Below are positions 45,729-55,001 of a stretch of DNA of 64,000 bases, piece by piece. How positions within the stretch are numbered: position 1 is the stretch's first letter; the number at the start of each line of letters is the position of its first letter. The notes under the pieces are model-generated. The model made no database searches. It was not told the origin of the DNA and saw nothing but the letters and a program-made list of their open reading frames with translations. A program made the position numbers and the translations under genes. Origin of the DNA: Niastella yeongjuensis (lineage in GTDB: Bacteria; Bacteroidota; Bacteroidia; Chitinophagales; Chitinophagaceae); contig NZ_FOCZ01000020.1 in NCBI RefSeq assembly GCF_900110245.1, forward strand, positions 62,001 through 126,000. Reading direction: 5' to 3'.

Positions 45729-47909
45729 TTAGGGAAGCCCTTTCAATGTTTTGGAATTATGTAATAAAATAATGGAGCGGCCTTCGGCTATAAGCGTATC
45801 ACCCGCATTATGTGTTGCACCTTCCAAAGTGATCGTATCATGTACAGTGTTGATCACTTCGGTCCAGCATTCCGCATAATTAGCCGGCGGCAATTTAAAG
45901 GCAACCGGTTCGGCCGTACAATTAAAGATCACATAAAAATTATCATCGGTGATCTTCTCTCCTTTCGGACCGGTCATATCCAGGTCTGCGCCATTCAGGT
46001 AAATGCCCAACAGGCGTGCCACATCTTTTGTATAATTATCATCCTTTAATTCTTTACCATCGGGTAAGAACCACTCGATGTCTTTCAGGTTCATCTCTTT
46101 TATCAGATGCCCCCTGAACCAGCGGCGGCGGCAGAATACCGGGTGGTTCCGGCGCCAGTGTATCAACTGCCGGGTAAATTCTAACAGTCCGGTATCGGCT
46201 TTTTTCCAGTCGATCCAGGAAATTTCATTATCCTGGCAATAGGTATTGTTGTTCCCGTTCTTAGTGCGGCTGATTTCATCACCACTTAAGAGCATGGGTA
46301 CCCCTTGCGACAATAACAAGGTAGTAAGCAGGTTTCTTTTCTGCCGTTCCCGTAACGTGTTGATGCCGGCATCATCTGTTGGCCCTTCTGCGCCACAATT
46401 CCACGAATGGTTTTGCTGGTCGCCGTCCTTGTTGTCTTCGCCATTGGCTTCGTTGTGCTTTTCATTATAAGAAACCAGGTCATTGAGGGTAAAGCCATCA
46501 TGTGCGGTAATGAAATTGATGCTGGCTGTTGGCGACCGGTAATCGCTTTTATACAGATCGGCGCTGCCGGTAAAACGTTCGGCAAATTCAGTCAGCATAC
46601 TGTCGCCGCCACGCCAGTAGTCGCGCATGCAATCGCGGTACTTTCCATTCCATTCGGCCCAGCCGGGCGGAAATTTCCCTACCTGGTAACCACCCTCGCC
46701 TACATCCCATGGTTCGGCTATCAGTTTTGCCTGGGAGATCACCGGGTCCTGGTAAATAATTTCAAAGAAGGCGCTCAGGCGGTTTACATCATGCAGCTCA
46801 CGGGCAAGGGTGGCTGCCAGATCGAACCGGAACCCATCTACGTGCATGTCGTTGACCCAGTAACGCAGGCTGTCCATGATCAGGCGCAGCACGCCGGGCA
46901 AATAAGCATTCAGCGTATTGCCGGTGCCGGTATAGTCCATATAATAACGCTTGTCTTCTGCAAGCCGGTAATAGGCTTCATTGTCGATTCCCTTAAAGGA
47001 CAGTGTGGGACCCATATGATTACCCTCAGCTGTATGATTGTACACTACATCGAGGATCACTTCAATGCCGGCCTTGTGCAATTCCTTTACCATATTTTTA
47101 AATTCCGTTACCTGCTCCCCTTTTACGCCGCTGGACGAGTAACGCACATCCGGCGCAAAAAAACCTATGGTATTATAGCCCCAGAAATTGGTTAACCCTT
47201 TTTCAACCAGGTGGCGGTCGGCCACAAAATGATGAACGGGCATTATTTCAATAGCCGTAATACCCAGTCTTTTAAAATAATCTATGGTAGCCGGGTGCGC
47301 CAGGCCTGCATACGTACCACGCAATTTTTCCGGCACATCGGGGTTTAGCTCCGTGAATTCTTTTACATGCACTTCATAGATCACCGACTGGTCGTATGGG
47401 ATCTTGGGCTGTTGCACGTTTTCCCAATCAAACTCCGAATCTACAACCACCGACAGCGGCATATAAGGCGCACTATCGGTACCATTCAGGCTAAGGTCAT
47501 CCTGCCCCATCCGGTAACTAAACACACTGTCGTGCCAGTCGATGGTGCCCGATATTGCCTTGGCGTAAGGATCGAGCAACAGTTTATTGGGATTAAATCG
47601 TTTGCCTTCATTGGGTTCATAGGGTCCGTTTACGCGGTACCCATATAACTGCCCGGGTTTCAGATCAGCTATGTACACATGCCAAATGTGGTGTTCTCGT
47701 TCCTTGAGTTTTATTTTTACGAACTCAGTCTTACTATCCAGGTCTTCGAACAGGCACAATTCCACTTCTTCTGCATGTTCGCTGTAAATAGAAAAATTAA
47801 CCCCTTTGCCATCATACATTGATCCCAATGGGAAGGCCTTTCCAGGATAAATGCCTGAAAACACACGTTCAAGGGAAGGCTTCATCCCTATCTTATTTTC
47901 TGCAATCAT
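45729..47909 (-). CDS. glgX: Glycogen debranching enzyme (GH13, GlgX/TreX type)
   Basis: Cytoplasmic alpha-1,6-glucosidase/isoamylase of 726 aa. The N-terminal CBM48 domain covers about residues 20-125 (YDGKGVNFSIYSEHAEEVEL, KPGQLYGYRVNGPYEPNEGK). The GH13 barrel carries the four usual motifs: VILDVVYNHTAEG, VDGFRFDLAATLARE (nucleophile Asp), KLIAEPWDVGEGGYQVG (acid Glu) and FITAHDGFTLNDL. It starts 12 bases after the treY stop codon and is third in the treZ-treY-glgX order. It should debranch glycogen to linear maltooligosaccharides for TreY, as TreX does in other trehalose operons. Confidence 0.95.
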   Translation of the reverse strand: MIAENKIGMKPSLERVFSGIYPGKAFPLGSMYDGKGVNFSIYSEHAEEVELCLFEDLDSKTEFVKIKLKEREHHIWHVYIADLKPGQLYGYRVNGPYEPNEGKRFNPNKLLLDPYAKAISGTIDWHDSVFSYRMGQDDLSLNGTDSAPYMPLSVVVDSEFDWENVQQPKIPYDQSVIYEVHVKEFTELNPDVPEKLRGTYAGLAHPATIDYFKRLGITAIEIMPVHHFVADRHLVEKGLTNFWGYNTIGFFAPDVRYSSSGVKGEQVTEFKNMVKELHKAGIEVILDVVYNHTAEGNHMGPTLSFKGIDNEAYYRLAEDKRYYMDYTGTGNTLNAYLPGVLRLIMDSLRYWVNDMHVDGFRFDLAATLARELHDVNRLSAFFEIIYQDPVISQAKLIAEPWDVGEGGYQVGKFPPGWAEWNGKYRDCMRDYWRGGDSMLTEFAERFTGSADLYKSDYRSPTASINFITAHDGFTLNDLVSYNEKHNEANGEDNKDGDQQNHSWNCGAEGPTDDAGINTLRERQKRNLLTTLLLSQGVPMLLSGDEISRTKNGNNNTYCQDNEISWIDWKKADTGLLEFTRQLIHWRRNHPVFCRRRWFRGHLIKEMNLKDIEWFLPDGKELKDDNYTKDVARLLGIYLNGADLDMTGPKGEKITDDNFYVIFNCTAEPVAFKLPPANYAECWTEVINTVHDTITLEGATHNAGDTLIAEGRSIILLHNSKTLKGLP

Positions 47910-47921
47910 AAATAGAAATAA

Positions 47922-50561
47922 TTAAACTTCTCCGGTGAGCAATAGAACCGGGAAATTGCTGAATAAGTTATGTATTGGTAAATCGCCTGCTGTGTCAACC
48001 ATTTCCCCGGTAAAATTATTTTGCCATTTTACCGGCGCATTGGCTGGCAGGGTTATAGAACAATTGTTATAGGTTTCTTTCCCCGAAACCGGAGCTATTA
48101 CCAGCACCCATTCTTTTTTATAATGGCGGGCGTAGGCAATAATTCCACAACCATTGGTTGCATATACCGGTATATACTCGCCATGCAAAAAGACTGCCGC
48201 CAGTTGCCGCCGGCATTGCAGGGCTTTTAGAGTCACATAAAATTTTTCAAGGCCTTCGTCTCTTTTCGTAGTGACATACTTCAAGACTTCCTCAAAGCCT
48301 TTTAAATCCTTCTCCCTGAGTTCCATTACATATTGTTTATATACATCAAAATCAACTGGTCTGCGATTATCCGGGTCCACATAACTGGTGTTCCAGCCTT
48401 CACTGCCCTGGTAAATATCAGACACCCCCGGCGCGGTGATCTTTACCAGGGTTTGGGTGAGCGACAACAATTGCGCATGGGCTACTATCTTTTTAACGAA
48501 CGGCAGGAAGTTTTTTAGAAAATCATGCCGGGGCGACAGGAGCTTTTCAATAAACAGACAGCCAGCCTCTTCATATTGACTGTTGGGCTGTTGCCAGTTG
48601 GTAAACAGTTTTGCTTCCCGGATAGATTTTATATAATACGCTTTCAATCGCTCTGTATATTCCGGTGTTACCTGCTCATCGGTGGGAAAACCAGCAATCA
48701 ATGATTGATAAATAAAGTATTCATCTTCCAGCGCCGGGCCTGGCGCATTGATCATCCGCCAGTGTTCCACCGCCTGCTGCCATTCCTCAGCAAACCAGGT
48801 AAGCGCATGCACGCGCAGGCGGCCATCTTCCCCACGTTTGGTATCGTGGGTAGATGTTGCATTTATAGAAAAGGGGAACTGTTGCTGCCGCTGTTCCATC
48901 CAATGATGAAAGTTCTGTACTGCATAGGCTTCTTTGTTGGGTGTATCTCCCACTTCGTTGTGCCCTAACAGGGCATTGTAAACGTAAAAACTAGTATCCT
49001 CCACGCCTTTAGCCATAAGCGGACCGGTAAACTGCATCAGCCGTTTTTGAAATTCCAGCCGGCGTAAATTAACAGCCGTATCATTTTCATCGAAGTCCCA
49101 AATGGTTTGTAACAACTGCAAAAGCTCCCGCCATTCAGATCCCCTTGTGATCGCTTCCTGAATGGTTTGGTCAATTATTTGCAGCGCCTTACTATCAGGC
49201 GCTTCTTCCCCGGGGTATAACCGGTACACGGGCATACAGCACATCAACAATGCCAGTGCCTGTTTCACTTCCTCCGGCTTAACCGTTGCAGGAACCAGTT
49301 GCAATGTATATAACAGCCGCACCAGGTTGTTCCATTCCCCTACCATATAAGTTTCCAGGAAATGGCGTTTCTTTTCAAAAACGATGGTCTTATAATCCGG
49401 CGTTGCCGGGAAAAGCGTTTGATAATAGTATTTCAACTGACGGGCACCTTCCGTATTGGTCAGTAACCAGCTGATCTGTGCCGTAAATTCATAACCCGTA
49501 GTACCCTGTACCGGCCAGTTGGCGGGTAGTTGTTCGTGCTGTTCCAGGATCTTTTCAACCACCACATAACAATCATCGCCAAAGAATTGCCGCACCCGGT
49601 TTAAATATTCAAGCGGTTTCTCCAACCCGTCTATATGATCAATGCGTACGCCCTGCACCAGTTTTTGCCGGTACAGGTTGTGCAATAACTGATGGTATTC
49701 GTAAAATACTTCTTCATTGGCAATGTTCACAGCAATCAGTTCATTCACGGCAAAGAACCGCCGGTAATTGATCACCTGGTTGGCATCCCGCCAGTAGCAA
49801 AGCTGGTAACATTGTTGCTGCAACAGGTTTTGCAGCACCCGGGCATCGCTGTTTATTACTTCCAGCAGTTTCCGCACTTCCGTTACCGCCTGTTCACTGG
49901 CCAAAAAGGTTTGCACCAGCCCGGTCTTTATTTCGCGCCACGACGATAAGGGCCAACCCTGCGCAGCTTCCTTCCGCAGTTGTTGTATCAATTGCACCAC
50001 GTCTGGCTGATGCAACAGGGCTAACAAAGGCTCATAGGCGCTGATGGAAAGCGGGTAAATGGTTTCACCATATTTTACTACAAAACCTTCGGAGAGAAGA
50101 GCTATTTTAATTTCCCGCTGTTGTAAGCATTCGGGCAGTGGTTTTCCCAGGAAGGGCACCATCACCTTCCCGTTCAGCATGGGGTCGGGATGGTTCCAGT
50201 CTATATCGAACCATTTGTAATAGAGAGAATATTCACCCCGCTCCAGCACATCGGCCAGGCGAAAGTTGCTCATACCAAAGACCATATGATTAGGCACCAC
50301 ATCCTGCAGCCAGGTCATGTCTTTTTGCCGTAATTCAATATTGATCCGCTGCAACTGGTCCATTGTACCAATTTCAGGGTTCAATGTATAGGGATCCCCC
50401 ACATCATAGCCATGCGTACTGCCAGCCGGAGCTGTAAAAAACGGGCTGGCATATATGGTGGTTATGCCCAGCTCATGCAAATAGTTTATGATCTTTTCTA
50501 CATCGTTGAAGTTAAAGGAGGCATTCAACTGTAACCGGTAGGTAGATACAGGTATTATCAT
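47922..50561 (-). CDS. treY: Malto-oligosyltrehalose synthase
   Basis: Cytoplasmic GH13 enzyme of 879 aa that turns the reducing-end alpha-1,4 bond of maltooligosaccharides into an alpha,alpha-1,1 bond. Typical TreY features: the start PVSTYRLQLNASFNFNDVEK, ASPFFTAPAGSTHGYDV, the catalytic GVRIDHIDGLEKPLEYL with the nucleophile Asp, CYVVVEKIL with the acid Glu, NATSTHDTKRGEDGRLR, and the late GVSDIYQGSEGWNTSYVDPDN-like region. Its length is within the range of the family (about 700-900). It lies 24 bases after treZ and 12 before glgX in one operon. Confidence 0.95.
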   Translation of the reverse strand: MIIPVSTYRLQLNASFNFNDVEKIINYLHELGITTIYASPFFTAPAGSTHGYDVGDPYTLNPEIGTMDQLQRINIELRQKDMTWLQDVVPNHMVFGMSNFRLADVLERGEYSLYYKWFDIDWNHPDPMLNGKVMVPFLGKPLPECLQQREIKIALLSEGFVVKYGETIYPLSISAYEPLLALLHQPDVVQLIQQLRKEAAQGWPLSSWREIKTGLVQTFLASEQAVTEVRKLLEVINSDARVLQNLLQQQCYQLCYWRDANQVINYRRFFAVNELIAVNIANEEVFYEYHQLLHNLYRQKLVQGVRIDHIDGLEKPLEYLNRVRQFFGDDCYVVVEKILEQHEQLPANWPVQGTTGYEFTAQISWLLTNTEGARQLKYYYQTLFPATPDYKTIVFEKKRHFLETYMVGEWNNLVRLLYTLQLVPATVKPEEVKQALALLMCCMPVYRLYPGEEAPDSKALQIIDQTIQEAITRGSEWRELLQLLQTIWDFDENDTAVNLRRLEFQKRLMQFTGPLMAKGVEDTSFYVYNALLGHNEVGDTPNKEAYAVQNFHHWMEQRQQQFPFSINATSTHDTKRGEDGRLRVHALTWFAEEWQQAVEHWRMINAPGPALEDEYFIYQSLIAGFPTDEQVTPEYTERLKAYYIKSIREAKLFTNWQQPNSQYEEAGCLFIEKLLSPRHDFLKNFLPFVKKIVAHAQLLSLTQTLVKITAPGVSDIYQGSEGWNTSYVDPDNRRPVDFDVYKQYVMELREKDLKGFEEVLKYVTTKRDEGLEKFYVTLKALQCRRQLAAVFLHGEYIPVYATNGCGIIAYARHYKKEWVLVIAPVSGKETYNNCSITLPANAPVKWQNNFTGEMVDTAGDLPIHNLFSNFPVLLLTGEV

Positions 50562-50585
50562 AAAACCACTCTCTTTATTATTTAT

Positions 50586-52457
50586 TTATTCTTCCACCCT
50601 TGTTGGAATTTCGAAAACAAGTGCAGAGAACGGATTTATCAAAAAGGGTTGTTCGGGTTGCACCACTGCCGGCGCCAGGCTGCCCGGGCCATTCCATGCT
50701 ACATCGGAGGTATCGAATAGTTTGGTACAGGCTTTTTCGAACTGAATACTTTCGGGTTCTTTGCCCAGGTTCAAACAAATGATCAGTGCAGCTGCATTGC
50801 CATGCCGTTCAAAATGCAGGATATTTTTTTGAATACGGATGTTGCGTACCGCATCATCGCGCCGGAAGTTTTGCAAAGCCGGTTGTTCCTTACGAAAAGC
50901 GATCAGGTACTTGTAGAACCGGAGCAAACCCGGCACTTCATCTATTTGCCAGCTTAATTTCGACTGGTTAAAAATCGCTTCCTCCTGCGGATTGGGCACC
51001 TTGCCTTCCCAGTTAAACACAGCAAACTCCCTGCGGCGGCCTTCACATAACTGTTCTATTAGTACTTTATCGGTATGACTGGTAAAATACAGAAAGGGGT
51101 TCTTTTCGCCATATTCCTCGCCCATGAACAACAACGGTACATGGGGTGACAGCATAAGCGTGGCCGCAGCTGTTTTCAACGCTTCAGCATCCAACACGGT
51201 ACTAAGCCGGTCGCCTAACAGGCGGTTGCCCACCTGGTCGTGGTTCTGCACAAAGGCTATGAACTGATTGTACCCGGTATTCACAGGCATTTTACCAAAG
51301 CACCGTTTGCGGTGTTTGGAGAACTGCCCGGTATACACATAGGAATTTTGCAGGGATCGGGCCAGGTCTTCGAGCGGACCAAAATCTTCATAATACCCCG
51401 TTTGCTCACCGGTAATAGCGGCATGCAGGGCGTGGTGAAACTCATCCACCCATTGCGCATCCATGCCATAACCACCTTGTGCAACCGGGGAGATATAGCG
51501 GGGATTGTTCAGATCAAATTCTGCTATCAGGAGCTTTCTTCTTTGTACGCGTTGCTCCAGCAACCTTACCTGCGAAGTCAGTTCTTCCATAATATGCAAA
51601 GCACTGCTGTCGAAGATGGCATGCACCGCATCGAGCCGCAGGCCATCTATCCGAAACTCATCGAGCCACATCAGGGCGTTCTGAATAAAATAATTGCGAA
51701 CACCATCGCACCACGCACCGTCGAAGTTTACAGCACCGCCCCAGAATAATTTATATTTATCGGTGAAATAAGGCGCGAAATTCGGCAGGTAATTCCCCTC
51801 CGGACCAGCATGGTTATACACTACATCCAGGATAACGGCAATGCCCCATTGATGAGCGGCATTTACCAGTTGTTTCAGATCGGCCGCCGTGCCATACTCA
51901 TTATGAATAGCAAAAGGGAATACGCCATCGTACCCCCAGTTATGATGCCCGGGAAACTGGGCTATGGGCATCAGTTCGATGGCTGTTATACCCAGTATCT
52001 GGAGGTGATCGAGTTTTGAGATAATGCCCTGGAAAGTACCGGATTGGGTAAAAGCGCCCGTATGCAATTCATACAGGATCATCTCGGCCGGTTCTATGCC
52101 TTGCCAGTCGTTATCTGTCCAATCGAAAGAAGGATCAACAATTGCGGAGGGACCATGAACACCTTCGGGTTGCCAGCGGGAGGCCGGGTCAGGACGTTGC
52201 AGTTCGTTATCGAGCTTATACCAGTATTGCATCCCCGGTGTTACCTGGCCTATAGTGACCGTCCAATAACCCATTTCACCTTTTTCCATGGGCCAGGGCA
52301 ATTGAGGCGAAGCTGCTAAAACCACCTGCACAGCATTGCATTCAGGCGCCCAGACAGTAAAGGTGCATTGGCCATTTTTTGTGGGCGCAGGGCCGATAGA
52401 GATATAGGTAGTATACAAGGTTGTATTTTCGGTAAATCGTTGAAAAATATATGCCAC
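50586..52457 (-). CDS. treZ: Malto-oligosyltrehalose trehalohydrolase
   Basis: Cytoplasmic GH13 enzyme of 623 aa that releases trehalose from malto-oligosyltrehalose. The N-terminal CBM48-like domain covers about residues 25-110 (CTFTVWAPECNAVQVVLA). The barrel motifs are VILDVVYNHAGPEGNY, IDGLRLDAVHAIFD (nucleophile) and LLIAEFDLNNPRYI (acid Glu), plus FVQNHDQVGNRLLGDR. The start codon is GTG and its G is shared with the TAG stop of the upstream gene (TAGTG), so translation is probably coupled. With TreY and GlgX it forms the glycogen-to-trehalose route used in osmotic and desiccation stress. Confidence 0.95.
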   Translation of the reverse strand: MAYIFQRFTENTTLYTTYISIGPAPTKNGQCTFTVWAPECNAVQVVLAASPQLPWPMEKGEMGYWTVTIGQVTPGMQYWYKLDNELQRPDPASRWQPEGVHGPSAIVDPSFDWTDNDWQGIEPAEMILYELHTGAFTQSGTFQGIISKLDHLQILGITAIELMPIAQFPGHHNWGYDGVFPFAIHNEYGTAADLKQLVNAAHQWGIAVILDVVYNHAGPEGNYLPNFAPYFTDKYKLFWGGAVNFDGAWCDGVRNYFIQNALMWLDEFRIDGLRLDAVHAIFDSSALHIMEELTSQVRLLEQRVQRRKLLIAEFDLNNPRYISPVAQGGYGMDAQWVDEFHHALHAAITGEQTGYYEDFGPLEDLARSLQNSYVYTGQFSKHRKRCFGKMPVNTGYNQFIAFVQNHDQVGNRLLGDRLSTVLDAEALKTAAATLMLSPHVPLLFMGEEYGEKNPFLYFTSHTDKVLIEQLCEGRRREFAVFNWEGKVPNPQEEAIFNQSKLSWQIDEVPGLLRFYKYLIAFRKEQPALQNFRRDDAVRNIRIQKNILHFERHGNAAALIICLNLGKEPESIQFEKACTKLFDTSDVAWNGPGSLAPAVVQPEQPFLINPFSALVFEIPTRVEE

Positions 52458-54004
52458 TACTCTTCCTGCAGATCGATCTTTTTCAGGTCCATGTTCGCAG
52501 GGCCATTCAACATCTCGCCATCAATGGAATACCGGGCACCATGACAGGGGCAATCCCAGGATAACTCGGCCGCATTCCAGGCCACGCTGCATTTTAAATG
52601 CGTGCACGTAGGGTTCAGCACATGCAGGCTTCCTTCCGGATCTTTATACAGGGCAATTTTATGTTTTTCAAACACTACTACTTTTCCTTCACCATGCGCC
52701 AGTTCAGACAGGGATTCCAAATGGCTTCGGGCTACAAGCCCGCTTACCAGGTTCTTTACCACATCGGCATTTTCCTTTATTAAATTCGTAAAACCTGCTA
52801 TCGGTTTTATTCTGTTGGGATCGAACAACTCTTTATATGTACTGGCTCCGGTAAGAATAAGATCTGATAAAAGTATGGTAGCCACCTGGCTGTACACCAT
52901 CCCATTGCCACCATATCCAGTGGCTACATACACATTAGGTCTGGCGCCTGGCAACTCGCCGATATAAGGCAGTCCATCAGCCGGTTCATAATATTGCGAA
53001 GACCACTTATGTGTAATACTTTCTACATTGAAGTACTTTCTTACATTCGCCAGCAACCGGTTGAAACAAGCTTCGGTATTGTCTTCATGACCTGTTTTAT
53101 GGTCTTCACCGCCAACAATAAAATAGGGCTCCCCCTCTATTACCTGCGTTCTGTAATAACGATAAGGATCATACATATCATAACACAATTCAGCGGGATA
53201 GTTATCAAGTGGTAATTTTACAGCCATTGCATATGACCGGTAGGGTGCGCAGCGTAAATGCAACACATTTACACCCGGTGGAATATGGGTGGCATACACC
53301 AATGTATTGGTTACATAAGTATAATCATCTTCAGTTTGCACTTCTATAATTTCTTCACCGGTCACTTCATCTGTTCTATGGTTATGATTAACAACCACCG
53401 TTTGTTCTACAATATGACCACCTGCATCCATATAGTTTTTTGCCAGTTCGTATACATATTTAACCGGACTGAACTTTGCCTGAGCAGGAATTTCAATAGC
53501 TTTTGTAAAGGGAATATTTACCGGGATGGTACCGGTGTAATGAACAGGCACGCTTACTTTTTCGCAGGCCTCCACTATCTCCTGTAATTCTTTTTGCTGA
53601 TCGTCGTTTTCCGCAAATAGATAAGCAGCCGTTCTTTCAAAACCGCATTCGATCTGGTATTGTTCAATATTTCTTTCTATGTTATGAATGGCTTCTTTTA
53701 CGCCTTTCGCCACCAGTTTTGCCGGTTCTTCACCAAAGTTTTTAATAATGGTACTATAAGGCGTATCGAGCAAGGTATTGAGATGGGCTGTTGTGCCGCC
53801 GGTAGTGCCAAAACAACAATTATGGGCTTCCAGCACCAGGCATTGCAATCCTGCATTCTGTAACCGGTGGGCCAGGCTTATGCCGGTGATGCCGCCGCCA
53901 ACAATGATCACATCGTATTTGGCGGCCAGGGCAGTATTGGTAACTTCCAGCGGTTCTACCGTTTGTTGCCATAAACTGGGCAATGCACCATCTCTTTTGA
54001 TCAT
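52457..54004 (-). CDS. FAD-dependent oxidoreductase with C-terminal Rieske [2Fe-2S] domain
   Basis: Cytoplasmic flavoprotein of 515 aa. The N-terminal DAO-type FAD domain begins with the dinucleotide-binding motif DVIIVGGGITGISLAHRL (about residues 31-48) and ends with VATGYGGNGMVYSQVAT (about 365-380). The Rieske domain is at about 425-510 with CTHLKCSVAW and CPCHGARYSIDG, which supply two Cys and two His ligands. Relatives are often annotated as gamma-glutamylputrescine oxidase-like or glycine/D-amino-acid oxidase-like, but the fused Rieske centre suggests electron transfer to a quinone or ferredoxin. It overlaps treZ by one base and is first in the trehalose operon; its role there is unknown. 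Confidence 0.9.
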   Translation of the reverse strand: MIKRDGALPSLWQQTVEPLEVTNTALAAKYDVIIVGGGITGISLAHRLQNAGLQCLVLEAHNCCFGTTGGTTAHLNTLLDTPYSTIIKNFGEEPAKLVAKGVKEAIHNIERNIEQYQIECGFERTAAYLFAENDDQQKELQEIVEACEKVSVPVHYTGTIPVNIPFTKAIEIPAQAKFSPVKYVYELAKNYMDAGGHIVEQTVVVNHNHRTDEVTGEEIIEVQTEDDYTYVTNTLVYATHIPPGVNVLHLRCAPYRSYAMAVKLPLDNYPAELCYDMYDPYRYYRTQVIEGEPYFIVGGEDHKTGHEDNTEACFNRLLANVRKYFNVESITHKWSSQYYEPADGLPYIGELPGARPNVYVATGYGGNGMVYSQVATILLSDLILTGASTYKELFDPNRIKPIAGFTNLIKENADVVKNLVSGLVARSHLESLSELAHGEGKVVVFEKHKIALYKDPEGSLHVLNPTCTHLKCSVAWNAAELSWDCPCHGARYSIDGEMLNGPANMDLKKIDLQEE

Positions 54005-54019
54005 AATGGATAATATTAA

Positions 54020-54091
54020 GAGATAGGGAGTAGGAAGTAAGATGTAGGAAGATCTTGCAATACATACCTCATACCTCTTACCTCCTATTTC
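54020..54091 (-). repeat. Heptad-repeat hairpin element D (GAAGTAR type)
   Basis: Units at 54020-54054 (GAGATAG, GGAGTAG, GAAGTAA, GATGTAG, GAAGATC) face ATACCTC, ATACCTC, TTACCTC and CTATTTC at 54064-54091. The loop contains TTGCAA. It starts 15 bases after the stop codon of the DUF6496 gene and precedes the FAD-Rieske gene start. Confidence 0.85.
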
Positions 54092-54106
54092 GATTTTTAT
54101 TTAATA

Positions 54107-54412
54107 CTAACGGCTGGTTGATTTCTTCCTCGTTGTTCTTTTTCTGCTGGTTGCTCTTTTCTTACCAGGTGCTTTCTTTTTGGCAGTAGCTCTTTTCGTC
54201 GGCGCACTTCTTTTAGCGGAACTTTTTTTAGATGCCGATTTCTTTTTGGGCACTTTGGCGCCTTCTTCGCGGGCTTCAGACAAACCGATGGCAATGGCCT
54301 GTTTAGGGCTTGTTACCTTTCTGCCGCTTCGGCCACTCTTTAATTTTCCCTCTTTCATTTCGTGCATGGCCCTTCCTACTTTTTTACCTGCACCTCTTGA
54401 ATATTTAGCCAT
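54107..54412 (-). CDS. DUF6496-type protein with lysine/arginine-rich histone-like tail
   Basis: Small basic protein of 101 aa. The N-terminal half (MAKYSRGAGKKVGRAMHEMK, then RKVTSPKQAIAIGLSEAREE) is the DUF6496 module. The second half is nearly all Lys, Arg, Ala, Ser and Thr in short repeats (KKKSASKKSSAKR, RATSRKRTTRKK), like bacterial histone-H1-type tails. It probably binds DNA or RNA; such genes often cluster with general stress genes, as here. A shadow ORF in another frame at 54097-54294 reflects the same repetitive DNA. Confidence 0.8.
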   Translation of the reverse strand: MAKYSRGAGKKVGRAMHEMKEGKLKSGRSGRKVTSPKQAIAIGLSEAREEGAKVPKKKSASKKSSAKRSAPTKRATAKKKAPGKKRATSRKRTTRKKSTSR

Positions 54413-54518
54413 AAAAAATAATTTAAAGGATTAATAATTATTATCATCCTTCAATTTCATTACCAGTATATAGTGTAGATGATTGTCTACAGGCAATGTT
54501 TTTGTGACTTCTGGAATT

Positions 54519-55001
54519 ATGGAACTTTTTGACAAAAACCTGCTTATAAAAATCGGCAAATACCTGAAGCGTAAAGAAGAAACGATTGCCGTTGCAGAAA
54601 GCGTTACTTCAGGTTTGCTGCAATATGCTTTCTCTAACATTCCCGACGCTACCGATTTCTTTCAGGGTGGACTTACGGCTTATAATGTTGCACAAAAATT
54701 TAAACACCTGCAGGTTGAACCGATCCATGCGCTGGCCGTTAACTGTGTTTCACCATTGGTGGCCGAACAAATGGCGCTTCAAGTTTGCCACATCTTTGGT
54801 GCGCATTGGGGCATTGGCATAACAGGCTATGCCACACTGGTACCGGAATCGGGCAACAAACTGTTTGCTTACTTTGCTATTACGTATAAAGAAAAAATCA
54901 TTTTAAAAGGAAAACTGCGCAGCACTGCAGAAACCCCGTCCGGGGTTCAATTGTATTATACGCAAACTTTATTACAAAAGCTGGCCACTGTTATGAAGTG
55001 A
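54519..55001 (+). CDS. CinA-family protein (nicotinamide-nucleotide amidohydrolase domain)
   Basis: Stand-alone CinA C-terminal (PncC-like) domain of 160 aa, which in the family deamidates nicotinamide mononucleotide in pyridine-nucleotide recycling. Family features: KEETIAVAESVTSGLLQYAF near the N-terminus, FFQGGLTAYNVAQKFKHL, AVNCVSPLVAEQMALQV and WGIGITGYATLVPESGNK. The ORF opens earlier with TTG (54483), but the ATG at 54519 (MELFDKNLL) gives the usual start. The normal G-A-G/P pattern after GITG is altered here (GYATLVPE), so activity may differ. Its stop codon directly abuts the stop of the convergent DUF6766-like gene. Confidence 0.85.
   Translation: MELFDKNLLIKIGKYLKRKEETIAVAESVTSGLLQYAFSNIPDATDFFQGGLTAYNVAQKFKHLQVEPIHALAVNCVSPLVAEQMALQVCHIFGAHWGIGITGYATLVPESGNKLFAYFAITYKEKIILKGKLRSTAETPSGVQLYYTQTLLQKLATVMK

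Noticed and set aside
46407-47195. Plus-strand ORF of 262 codons inside glgX
   Set aside because: It lies fully opposite a complete, motif-rich GlgX gene and has no protein-like features; a shadow of high coding bias.
54097-54294. Lys/Arg/Pro-rich ORF overlapping the DUF6496 gene
   Set aside because: Another frame of the same repetitive basic-tail DNA; the DUF6496 frame has the recognisable N-terminal domain.
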